This document shows positions 38,406 to 46,533 of a DNA stretch of 64,000 nucleotides, piece after piece. Source of the stretch: JAKAVN01 sp963734845. Lineage in GTDB: Bacteria > Desulfobacterota > Binatia > Binatales > Binataceae. A model generated the notes under the pieces. That model saw nothing but the letters and a program-made list of their open reading frames with translations, searched no databases and was not told where the DNA came from. A program made the translations under genes and the position numbers. The stretch covers positions 124,001 to 188,000 of the forward strand of contig CAVTIS010000008.1 in assembly GCA_963734845.1 (NCBI GenBank), read 5' to 3'. Within the stretch, counting starts at the first letter, position 1. The number at the start of each line of letters is the position of its first letter.

Positions 38406-38969
38406 TTATTCCGCTTTTCCCGGCGGAGTCCACGGCTTGTTCAACACCCGATGCACCATCGGGGCGAACGTGCTCATCGGTTCGTTGGGATAAGCCGGGT
38501 CGAAAGAAACCTCGTCATACTTCGCGCAGAAATCCACGGTTAGCTGATACCAGGGCTCGTGCTTGAACTGGTCGCGCGCGTTGGGATCGAGCCCAAGGTG
38601 GCGGGCGTAAAAATAGGTCTGAAAGAGACCGTGATACTTGAGCAGATTGTAGTGGTCGCTTGAAATGAAAGGGCGGAGGATCGAAGCCGCGATCTCGCCG
38701 TGATTCATCGGGCCGAGCGATTCGCCAAGGTCATGAAACAGCGCGACGACGATCAATTCCTCACCGGCGCCGTCACGCATCGCGCGCGTCGCAGCCTGCA
38801 GGCTATGACCGCGGCGGTCGAGGTTGTAGGCCTGGTCGCCGGAGAGGTCGTTCACCATCGCCATCAGACGGTCTGGCAGTTCGGCGAGTGTAGTCTCATG
38901 GACCCGCTTGAGGATTTGGAAATCCTCGTCGCTGCCTTGGTCCATCCGAATGAAATGCATCTTGTCCAT
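38406..38969 (-). CDS. HD-domain protein resembling diiron HD oxygenases (MIOX/PhnZ group)
   Basis: 187 residues. The first HD ligands are spaced as in PhnZ: His55 (DRRGH), then His79-Asp80 24 residues later (FHDLGE). MNHGE (His90), SDH (His106) and YHG (His113) follow, with YDEVSFDP (Asp152/157) at the end. HD domains with this NHGEIAA...YHG pattern include mixed-valent diiron oxygenases that cleave C-C or C-P bonds, but ordinary phosphohydrolase activity is not excluded. Convergent with the ferritin-like gene; 50 bp separate the stops. Confidence 0.7.
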   Translation of the reverse strand: MDKMHFIRMDQGSDEDFQILKRVHETTLAELPDRLMAMVNDLSGDQAYNLDRRGHSLQAATRAMRDGAGEELIVVALFHDLGESLGPMNHGEIAASILRPFISSDHYNLLKYHGLFQTYFYARHLGLDPNARDQFKHEPWYQLTVDFCAKYDEVSFDPAYPNEPMSTFAPMVHRVLNKPWTPPGKAE

Positions 38970-39183
38970 GACGTGTTCCCTACCAGCTATGCGTTTAGTT
39001 CGTCGAGCCGGCCTTGGCGTCCTTGAGGTCGGGGGTAGCGAAGCCTCGGTGAATCAGTTGTAGATTTCGGCGAGCATCGGGCGCGGACCCTTGACGGCGG
39101 GCCGGAGCTAAGGCTAACTGACGCTTACTCAAACCAGTCAGCTAACCCAAGCTAGATCGCGATTTGCCCCTAGGAGCATTCGG

Positions 39184-39624
39184 ATGGAGCCTGCCCAAAG
39201 AGAGAAGCTCGCAGCCCTGCTCACCCAGGAACAGACCGCGGTACTGGTTACGCAGGGCGAAAAATGGCCAACTGTCAACCTCCAGGCTTTTGCGCCGACG
39301 CCAGACCTCGACATTTTGTTCATCATGAATGAGACGACCGAAAAGTTTCAGAACATGCGCAAGCGGCCAGAGGTGTCTGTGCTGGTGGATACGCGCGATG
39401 TCGGTACGGTCCCTACCTTCGAGATCGCCCGGGCCTGGATCAAGGGGATTGCCGCAGAAGTGCCGCGCGGCGCCGAATTCGAATCGCTCAAGGCGCTTTT
39501 CCTCGGTAAGAACCCCTTCGAGGCGCCGTTCTTCGACCACGACACGCTGCGGATGATCCGTATCAGGCCGAAGCAGGTCTCGTATGCTTTCGGTTTCACC
39601 GACACGTTCAAGGCCGACTTTTAG
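39184..39624 (+). CDS. Pyridoxamine-phosphate-oxidase-like flavin split-barrel protein
   Basis: 146 residues with TAGGAG ahead of the ATG. Single split-barrel domain: TAVLVTQGEKWPTVN, then FIMNETTEKFQNMRKRPEVSVLVD (strand-helix around the flavin phosphate), and IRPKQVSYAFG at the end. Homologues bind FMN, F420 or heme and reduce or oxidise small molecules. No residue here fixes which cofactor. It converges with the cyclase-ATPase gene, 13 bp between stops. Confidence 0.8.
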   Translation: MEPAQREKLAALLTQEQTAVLVTQGEKWPTVNLQAFAPTPDLDILFIMNETTEKFQNMRKRPEVSVLVDTRDVGTVPTFEIARAWIKGIAAEVPRGAEFESLKALFLGKNPFEAPFFDHDTLRMIRIRPKQVSYAFGFTDTFKADF

Positions 39625-39637
39625 CGGCGCAGATCGA

Positions 39638-41896
39638 TCATTCGTCATCGTATAACAGCAACGCCCGCAGCGTCATTCGTAAGTTTGTCTCTCGCTGCTC
39701 CCGCTCCGGACTTGAGGGCATCGATTTAACGAGGTCGAGCGCTGCGCTGAGCTGGGCGATGGCTTCGGCGGTGCTGCCCGAACGCTTCATCGCAAGTTCG
39801 CCCGCGCGGCGCAGGTATTCGGCCGCCTTGGCGACGTTGTTGCTCCGGGCGTAATGATGCGCCAACTCGCCCAGATTATCGTCCAACTGATCGGCGTACA
39901 TCGATTCCAGCGCCTGGCCGGCGCGCTCATGCAAGAGTTTGCGGCGCTCGACCAGCACCGAGCCGTAGGCCACTTCCTGGGTCAACGAGTGTTTGAAGGT
40001 GTACTCAATATCCGGAAACGCGGGCTGCTCGTAAATGAATTCGCCGAGCTGGAGTTCCGCCAGGAGCCGCTGAAGCTCATCATCCGGTTTGCCAACCACC
40101 TGCTTTACCATCCCGAGCCGGAACTCCTTGCCCATCACCGCCAGGGCTTGCAGCAGCTCTTTCTCATTCGGCTGTAACCGGTCGATGCGCGCGGCCAGGA
40201 TGCCCTGGACCGTCGGCGGGATCTTCAACTCGGAAAGCGGCCGGGTGAGCTTCACCGTTCCGTTGCGGACCAGCGCGCCCTCGTCGAGGAGCACCTGCAC
40301 CGTCTCTTCCATGAAGAACGGGTTGCCCTCGGTCTTCTCAACGATGAGGCGCTTGAGCGGGGTCAACTCCGCTTCTTCGCCGAGCAACGCCGCCAGCATT
40401 TCCTCGGCGCTCTCGCGCCCCAGCGGGTCGAGCCGCAACTGCGTGTAGTAGGTCTTGCTATTCCACCGATGCGAATACTCGGGCCGGTAGTTCACCAGCA
40501 GCAGGATTTTCGCGGTGCCGATCGAGTCGGTGAGCAGGTTCAAGAGTTCCTGGGTCGCCTCATCGATCCAATGCAAGTCCTCGAAAATTACGATTAGCGG
40601 CTGATTTATCGACTCGCGCAGCAGAATCCGCTTGATCGCTTCCAGCGTGCGCCGCTTCTTCACCTTGCCGTCCATCTGCGGCAGTGGATCCTCTCCCTCG
40701 ACCAGGCCCAGCAGCGCGAACAGATATGGCAGCGTGTCCTCCAACGCACGGTCGAGCGCGACAACGCGCCCCGTAACCTTCTCGCGCCGCTTGCGGCCGT
40801 CGTCACCCGTCTCGATGCCGAAATAGCCGTGCAGTAGCTCGATTATCGGCAGGTAGGCACTGGCCTTGCCGTGCGAGACCGAGAACGTCTCCAGCACCAT
40901 GCAGCCCGATTGCGAGACCGCCTTGAACTCGTAGAATAACCGCGATTTGCCGGTGCCGGCCTCCGCCATCGCCGCCACGATCTGTCCGTGGCCCACCCGA
41001 ACCTGATCGAGCGCGCGCCGGAGCGTTTCCATTTCGTGCTGGCGGCCGACGAACCTGGTAAGTCCGCGCGCCGCTGAGCGTTGCAGGCGCGTGCGCAGGG
41101 GCCCCAGCCCGACGACCTCGTATACATTGACCGGTTCGGTGACGCCTTTGACCCGGGTTGGACCCAACGGTTTGAGCGCGAAATATCCTTCAACCAGTTT
41201 GCGGGTTTGCTCGCTGATCGCGGTCGATCCGGTTGGCGCCAGCGTCTGCAATCTCGATGCGAGATTGGTGGTATGTCCAATCGGGGTGTACTCGGTTTGT
41301 CCCTGCCCCGTGGTTATGGAGCGGACTACCACCTCGCCGGTGTTCACGCCGACGCGTGCCTCGAGCGGAAGGTTCCCGTTTTCCCGCAGCTTGGCCGAAT
41401 AGCGCCGCAGTTCTTCCTGCATCCGGAGCGCCGAGTAGAGGGCGCGCTGCGGATGGTCCTCGTGCGCGAGGGGGGCACCGAACAGCGCGAAAATCCCGTC
41501 GCCGGTCGATTGCACGACGTAGCCGTCGTAGCGGCGCACGGCGTCGATCATCTGCTTGAGGGCGGGGTCGACGATCGCCCGCGCCTCCTCCGGGTCGAGG
41601 TCTTGCATCAACTCGGTCGAGCCCTTGATGTCCGCGAACAGCGCGGTCACCGTCTTGCGCTCGCCCTCGAGTTTTTCGGGGTCGGGTGCCTCGCTTACGC
41701 GAACCGTCGGAGTGTCGAATTTCTTTGCTGCAGCAGCCGCAGGCCCCCCGAGTGCCGTTCCGCACTCTCCGCAAAAACGTTTACCTGCTGGATTGTCGGC
41801 ACCGCATTTTGGACAAAGATTCGCAAGTGGCGCGCCACAATCGCCGCAGAACTTCTTGCCGGCTGGATTTTCAGCTTTGCAATTAGAGCAGCGCAT
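39638..41896 (-). CDS. Zinc-ribbon / class III nucleotide cyclase / AAA ATPase signalling protein, short C-terminus
   Basis: 752 residues. Two zinc ribbons (Cys3, 6, 17, 20 and Cys28, 31, 42, 45) are followed by a class III adenylate/guanylate cyclase domain (~80-265; metal Asp in LFADIKGSTE and in STGDGIFALFG). An AAA/STAND ATPase follows (FVGRQHEMETL, AEAGTGKSRLFYEF, VIFEDLHWIDEATQELL). Relatives continue with ~300-400 residues of TPR-like repeats; here the protein stops soon after the ATPase, 13 bp from the convergent gene. It is either a shorter variant or a 3' truncation. Confidence 0.9.
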   Translation of the reverse strand: MRCSNCKAENPAGKKFCGDCGAPLANLCPKCGADNPAGKRFCGECGTALGGPAAAAAKKFDTPTVRVSEAPDPEKLEGERKTVTALFADIKGSTELMQDLDPEEARAIVDPALKQMIDAVRRYDGYVVQSTGDGIFALFGAPLAHEDHPQRALYSALRMQEELRRYSAKLRENGNLPLEARVGVNTGEVVVRSITTGQGQTEYTPIGHTTNLASRLQTLAPTGSTAISEQTRKLVEGYFALKPLGPTRVKGVTEPVNVYEVVGLGPLRTRLQRSAARGLTRFVGRQHEMETLRRALDQVRVGHGQIVAAMAEAGTGKSRLFYEFKAVSQSGCMVLETFSVSHGKASAYLPIIELLHGYFGIETGDDGRKRREKVTGRVVALDRALEDTLPYLFALLGLVEGEDPLPQMDGKVKKRRTLEAIKRILLRESINQPLIVIFEDLHWIDEATQELLNLLTDSIGTAKILLLVNYRPEYSHRWNSKTYYTQLRLDPLGRESAEEMLAALLGEEAELTPLKRLIVEKTEGNPFFMEETVQVLLDEGALVRNGTVKLTRPLSELKIPPTVQGILAARIDRLQPNEKELLQALAVMGKEFRLGMVKQVVGKPDDELQRLLAELQLGEFIYEQPAFPDIEYTFKHSLTQEVAYGSVLVERRKLLHERAGQALESMYADQLDDNLGELAHHYARSNNVAKAAEYLRRAGELAMKRSGSTAEAIAQLSAALDLVKSMPSSPEREQRETNLRMTLRALLLYDDE

Positions 41897-42270
41897 GCCT
41901 GTCCCAGAAAGCGACCCGCTCCTCGTATATCATCCAGCGCCGTGGAGGGACCAGCACGTTGCACGAGAACGATCACAGTACGTTCCATCGCCGTGTAGGG
42001 GGATGCGCGGGACGGGCCGCGAGCAGAGCGGAATCAGCCATTTTTCCGCAGCCTGCTAGAGAACTGGCATAGCCCTGCACCTGCTCGACCAAGGGCTTGA
42101 CCTTTTTTGAGCCAGGAGATGGGGGCGATCTAAGCGAAGCTTCCGTGGGCGACTGGGCGCTTCTGGATGAAAGCGAGGATTCGTTCTCTTCGCCTCGACT
42201 GACAGAAGTGCCGCATCGAGACCAAAGACCTAGTCTGCAAATCCGCTGTTCGCGCGCTTTCTCTGCGCGG
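41897..42270. other. Intergenic gap without recognisable gene
   Basis: About 370 bp between the cyclase-ATPase start and the end of the glycosyltransferase gene (both leftward). I see no RNA gene, terminator or repeat; open frames here match no known family. It should hold the cyclase promoter. Confidence 0.5.
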
Positions 42271-43869
42271 CTAAAATCGCTGCGGACACGAGGACGTCCG
42301 GTCCACCATCCCGATTGCGCCGCCGCGCCGGAGCAGCAGCAGGTTATCGCCGCCGGCTTCGACGCTCAGCACCGGCTTCAAATCGAGCGCCTCGCTCTCG
42401 TGTTCATTCCATACGCTTTGCGGCACGATCACGTATCCCGGCGGTGCGTCGCCCAGTTTGCCTTCGACCCGAGGCGCGTCGCGGTCGAGGTAGAAGAGCA
42501 GCGGCGCCGGATCGTCGCCGAAGCCATAGAGATAGAGCGGCTCGTCGTTTCCGACAGTGCGGTTGATCTGCGCCGCCGCGGCCTGAACCGATCCGCCGCC
42601 GCATCCGGCGGCTTCATGGCGCGGCAAATAGAAGAAATTGAACGTTATCAGCCCGGCGCACAGCGCGGCGAGCCCGCTCCGGGCGGCGCGGCCCCATCGG
42701 TTCCATTGCGCAAGCTCGTGCGCTCCCCAAGCCAGCAGGAACGCGGACGCTGGCCATAGCGGAAGCAGGTAGGCGCGCCGCTTATACGCGGCGACGCTGA
42801 AGAAGATCACGGTCAGTAGCCAGAACGTCGCGAACAGGCGGGCCTCAAAGCGCGCACGAGACTCCTCGGCCTGTGCGCTGGAGGCGGCCCGCAAGCCGGC
42901 GCCGGGACGGCGCAGCGCCGCGGCGGCGGCGAACGGGACCAGCAGGCTTAGCGGCATCGAGTTCAACAGGAGAGGTTTGAGGTAATACCACGGCGCCATG
43001 TATCCCAGCGCGCCGAAGAAGCGGCCGAAGTTCTCGCTTCCGAGTTGGCGTCCGAGGAATCCATAGCGCCGGCCTATCGCGCACGCGACGTACCATCCGA
43101 GACTAACCACGATCGCGACGAACAGGCTGCCCGGCGTAAACAGGTCGCGCAGCTCGCTGAGCCGCCGCTCGCGAAGCAGGAACACGCAGATCGCGCCGAG
43201 CGGCAGGATCATCGCCACTGGCCCCTTGGCCAGCACGCCAAGACCAAGCGCGAGCGCAAACAGATAGCGCATCGCGACGTCGCCAGCTGAGCGCGCGGGT
43301 GTCGTTTCAGCGGAGGCGGTCGAAGCTGCGGACACGGTCGGTAAAATCCACAGGCAGCTCATCATCGCGAGCGTCTCGAAAAAAGTCAGCGTCATATCGA
43401 CCCGCCCGACCCGTCCTTCGCTCACGTACTGGTATGAGGCGGCCAGAATCAGCCCGGCGAGTATCGCGCCGCCCGCGCCGAGCGGCGCCCATGCGAAGAT
43501 GATTGTGAGCACCACTCCCGCAATAGCGTAAAGCGCTGACGGCAGGCGCAAATTGAACGCCGTCACCCGGTTGACGCGGGCGATCCGGTCAAGCGCGGTC
43601 GCAGTCCAATGAAACAGCGGCGGCTTGTACATCGGCGCGCTGCCGTTCTCCAGCGGAAAAAGCAGCACCCCGTGCTCGACCATCTGCTGCACGAAGACCC
43701 CTTCGATAGCCTCGTTGGCGCCGCATACTTCGGCCGCGTCGAGACGATGAAGCGTCAGAGCTGCGGTCGCGAGCACGACCGCGGCTGCAAATAGATGCCA
43801 TCGGGTGAGCGCTGTCCCACGCCGCGGCACGGGCGTAGTCGCATCGAGGGGAGCAGAGGTGGAATCCAT
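42271..43869 (-). CDS. GT39/ArnT-family membrane glycosyltransferase
   Basis: 532 residues from ATG 43869. About ten to twelve membrane helices; the first periplasmic loop has the acidic motif AEVCGANEAIEG, where ArnT/PMT relatives carry the catalytic Asp/Glu, and MYKPPLFHWT follows as in ArnT. GRVGRVDMTLTFFETLAMM is the second conserved block. The C-terminal ~100 residues are a periplasmic alpha/beta domain. Transfers a sugar from a polyprenyl-phosphate donor to a lipid or protein acceptor. Last gene of the ribE operon, 14 bp after the acetyltransferase gene. Confidence 0.85.
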   Translation of the reverse strand: MDSTSAPLDATTPVPRRGTALTRWHLFAAAVVLATAALTLHRLDAAEVCGANEAIEGVFVQQMVEHGVLLFPLENGSAPMYKPPLFHWTATALDRIARVNRVTAFNLRLPSALYAIAGVVLTIIFAWAPLGAGGAILAGLILAASYQYVSEGRVGRVDMTLTFFETLAMMSCLWILPTVSAASTASAETTPARSAGDVAMRYLFALALGLGVLAKGPVAMILPLGAICVFLLRERRLSELRDLFTPGSLFVAIVVSLGWYVACAIGRRYGFLGRQLGSENFGRFFGALGYMAPWYYLKPLLLNSMPLSLLVPFAAAAALRRPGAGLRAASSAQAEESRARFEARLFATFWLLTVIFFSVAAYKRRAYLLPLWPASAFLLAWGAHELAQWNRWGRAARSGLAALCAGLITFNFFYLPRHEAAGCGGGSVQAAAAQINRTVGNDEPLYLYGFGDDPAPLLFYLDRDAPRVEGKLGDAPPGYVIVPQSVWNEHESEALDLKPVLSVEAGGDNLLLLRRGGAIGMVDRTSSCPQRF

Positions 43870-43883
43870 GATGCGGCCGCGAT

Positions 43884-45044
43884 TCAACCGAGATCGTAAC
43901 GGAAGATTTCAAGCCGCGACATCCGCGCTCGATCGTAGCCGCGCCATTTGGCCTGCGGGATGTCGCGCGGGCCGACCCGGCGAAAGCCGAGGCGGGAAAA
44001 AAACTTCGCCGCCCGTTCCTCGGCGGTGCAGGCGAAGACGAAGTGCAACGGACGCTCGCGCGCCTCGTTCAGAATTTGTTTGACCAGCTCGACCGCGACT
44101 CCCTCGCCGGCAAAGCGCGTCAGCGTGTAAAGCGCGGTGATTTCTCCGGCGCGTTCGCGATGGTAGCGCTCGGTCAGCAGTGAGCAGACGCCGGCCAGAT
44201 GCTCGTCGCCGACGCGATAGCCGAAGCACGACGGCAACAGTTGCGCGATTTCTTCGCGCGAGCGCGCCAGCAGGTGGCCCTCGCGCTGGCCGCGCAGGAT
44301 CAGCGCTTCGACTTCCTCGAAGTCGTCGATCGAAATCGGCCGCACGAAGCCGTATTGGCGCTCGGTGAAGAGCGTACCGGTGCCGATGAAACTGAACAGC
44401 TCGTCGTATACTTCGCGTGGCGCAACCAGGTTTACCGATCCGACCCCGTCGCGCAGCGCGCGCGCGACCGCGCGTAATTCCGCGCGCCGGCGCGCGGTGC
44501 GCTGCTTGCGCACCGCGCGCGCGATCCGGCCAAGCTCGACGAAGGACATCCTTGCGCCATCGTTGCCGGTCAGCCCGCCTTGGCGGTCGAGCAGGATGAG
44601 CTTGAAGACGCGAAGCCGGCTCGCAAGCTCCTGCGCAAAGACGGTGAAATCGGCCGGCTTGCTGGTGTCGGCCGCCGCCACCACGATCGACCCTGCGCTG
44701 AGCGCGCGCCAGATCTGAGAGACCGCCGAATCGGGCGGATATGGCCGCGAGCGCAGTCCCGCGCTCGGATTGAACACCGGAGGCTCGGTCCTGGGCGCGA
44801 GCCGTCCGAGCCGGCGTATCATCCGCGCGAGCGAGTCGGCAGAAACGATCACGATGCACCGCGCCTGATGGCGCCCGAGCTCGCGCAGCGTGCGCACCAG
44901 CGAGTCGAGTTCGCCCAGACGCTCGCCGCCCGGCGGAATCAGCGCAAAGAGCAGGCTCTTGCCGTAGAACTCCTCGAGGTAGAAGGACTTCTCGTCGAAC
45001 AGTGCGACCTCGCCCGCGACCGACTCGTCCGGAGGTTCGTTCAT
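43884..45044 (-). CDS. Amino-acid-kinase-like plus GNAT protein, putative N-acetylglutamate synthase
   Basis: 386 residues from ATG 45044. The N-terminal ~220 residues look like a degenerate amino-acid-kinase fold (FYGKSLLFALIPPGG, then a LVRTLRELGRHQARCIVIVSAD strand-helix). A GTGTLFTERQYGFVRP linker follows, very like ArgA, and then a GNAT domain (~235-370; RSREEIAQLLPS, FAGEGVAVELVKQIL acetyl-CoA loop, AAKFFSRLGFRRVG). This is the AAK-GNAT layout of ArgA, which makes N-acetylglutamate for arginine synthesis. The kinase-fold part is divergent, and the acetyl-CoA loop is not the textbook RxxGxG. Confidence 0.7.
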   Translation of the reverse strand: MNEPPDESVAGEVALFDEKSFYLEEFYGKSLLFALIPPGGERLGELDSLVRTLRELGRHQARCIVIVSADSLARMIRRLGRLAPRTEPPVFNPSAGLRSRPYPPDSAVSQIWRALSAGSIVVAAADTSKPADFTVFAQELASRLRVFKLILLDRQGGLTGNDGARMSFVELGRIARAVRKQRTARRRAELRAVARALRDGVGSVNLVAPREVYDELFSFIGTGTLFTERQYGFVRPISIDDFEEVEALILRGQREGHLLARSREEIAQLLPSCFGYRVGDEHLAGVCSLLTERYHRERAGEITALYTLTRFAGEGVAVELVKQILNEARERPLHFVFACTAEERAAKFFSRLGFRRVGPRDIPQAKWRGYDRARMSRLEIFRYDLG

Positions 45045-45132
45045 CGATGCTTTGCCCGCGGTCAATTTGATGGTATCGGGGCTGGCAGCAGCGATCGCGG
45101 TGGGATAGGCGATGGGCGGCGGCCGCGAGCGT

Positions 45133-45618
45133 TCAGGCCTTGGCGGCCGCAGCTTCCTTGTCGGCGGCGGCCGCCGCGAGCTGGACTCTCGCCAGGCGTA
45201 TCGGCGCGGGACGCGAGGCGGCGATTTCTTTGAGCGTGGTTTGCGAGAAAATCTCGAGCAGTACGCGCTGGCCTTCCTCCCACACGCGGAACATCCGGCA
45301 GGTTGGCTGCAAAAGGCACGAACTCGAGCCGTCGACGCATACGTTGAGCGTGATCGGCCCCTCGACCGCCTCGATCACGTCCTTGAACGTGACCTCATCG
45401 GCGGGACGCGCGAGTTGATAGCCGCCGCCCGGACCGCGACGCGCGCGCACCAGCCCCCGATGCATCAGATCGCGGATGACCTTCTCCAGGTAGTACTTGG
45501 GAATCTGCTCGTCGCGCGCGATCTCGGTGCCGCGGGCCACGCCTTCGGGATGGTCGGCGAGGTGAATCATGGCCCTCAGCGCGTATTCAATCTTGCGCGG
45601 TATCTGCATCAGGCTCAT
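45133..45618 (-). CDS. Rrf2-family Fe-S transcriptional regulator
   Basis: 161 residues. Winged-helix Rrf2 domain (IPRKIEYALRAMIHLA, GTEIARDEQIPKYYLEKVI, RARRGPGGGYQLARP). Three Cys at 94, 101 and 107 (C-x6-C-x5-C) match the cluster ligands of IscR/NsrR-type sensors, so it probably binds a [2Fe-2S] or [4Fe-4S] cluster. An Ala/Lys-rich tail ends the protein. Its ATG overlaps the ribE stop (ATGA), tying flavin supply to a redox sensor; targets unknown. Confidence 0.9.
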   Translation of the reverse strand: MSLMQIPRKIEYALRAMIHLADHPEGVARGTEIARDEQIPKYYLEKVIRDLMHRGLVRARRGPGGGYQLARPADEVTFKDVIEAVEGPITLNVCVDGSSSCLLQPTCRMFRVWEEGQRVLLEIFSQTTLKEIAASRPAPIRLARVQLAAAAADKEAAAAKA

Positions 45619-46337
45619 GACAATGCTCCCCGGCCACGGGCGCGGAGCGCTGCGCCGGCGGTCTTGCTCACGATCGCGGTATCGACAATCCCAGCACCGG
45701 CGGGCCGGCGCGAGGCCTTATGCGCGGCTCCGTTGCCGCGCCCCGCTAAAATCCGTTCGACGTACTTGACCAGCATGTCGCTTTCGACGTTGACCGCGGC
45801 GCCCGCTCCTTTGCGCCCCAGCGTGGTCAGCTTGAGCGTGTGCGGAATCAGCGCGACGCTGAAGCGCCGGCCCGTAATCGCAAACACGGTCAGGCTCACG
45901 CCGTCGATCGCGACAGAGCCCTTCTCGACCAGGTAACGCACCTGCCCCGGCGCAACTTCAAATGTGTACAGCTTCGAGTCGCCCTCGGGCGCGATCGCGA
46001 CGATCTTGCCGACTCCGTCGACGTGGCCCGAAACCAGGTGGCCGCCGAGCAATTTATCCAGCGTGAGACAGCGCTCGAGGTTGACCCGATCGCCCACGGC
46101 CAGCCCGCCCAGGGTCGTGCGCCGCAACGTCTCGGCCGAGACGTCCATTGCGATCGTGCCGCGCCCATTTCCGCGCCGTTTTTTGATCACCGTTAGACAT
46201 GCGCCGTTGACCGCGATCGAATCGCCGATCGAGATGCGTCCGAGCGGCAGCCCTGTGGCGAAACTCAACAGCGCGCCTTTGTTGGTGCGTTTGATCCCTT
46301 CGACCGTGCCGAGGTCTTCGATGATGCCAGTGAACAA
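45615..46337 (-). CDS. ribE: Riboflavin synthase alpha subunit
   Basis: 240 residues from a TTG at 46337, fixed by the invariant MFTGIIEDLGTV start. Two lumazine-binding barrels: SIAVNGACLTV in the first, GHLVSGHVDGVG at the junction, and GSVAIDGVSLTV with FSVALIPHTL in the second. Condenses two lumazines to riboflavin. The last ~40 residues are an extension beyond the usual ~200. No FMN riboswitch is seen in the ~190 bp upstream. Confidence 0.95.
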   Translation of the reverse strand: MFTGIIEDLGTVEGIKRTNKGALLSFATGLPLGRISIGDSIAVNGACLTVIKKRRGNGRGTIAMDVSAETLRRTTLGGLAVGDRVNLERCLTLDKLLGGHLVSGHVDGVGKIVAIAPEGDSKLYTFEVAPGQVRYLVEKGSVAIDGVSLTVFAITGRRFSVALIPHTLKLTTLGRKGAGAAVNVESDMLVKYVERILAGRGNGAAHKASRRPAGAGIVDTAIVSKTAGAALRARGRGALS

Positions 46338-46533
46338 AGTCGTCTGTCCGTGATGCCTGCCAAAGGGCGAGCAAAAACCCTGAAAAATCTTACTTTTTAT
46401 CCTCCCCTATCGCAACTGACTATTTTTTGCGGGCTTGTCAGCCGGCGTAAATCGCGATGCCGTTGACGCGGGTGTGTCAATGGTTGCGGCGCGTGGCGCG
46501 GCAAGCCGATAATTCCGCGCGGAGCGTGTGAAG

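Noticed and set aside
38990..39183. Shared CTAA-rich stretches here and near 24470-24510 as a dispersed repeat
   Set aside because: Matches are short and interrupted; no unit could be defined.
46338..46533. FMN riboswitch ahead of ribE, or an operator at the short inverted repeat TTGAC(N8)GTCAA
   Set aside because: No conserved FMN-aptamer blocks are present; the 5-bp arms are too short to separate from chance.
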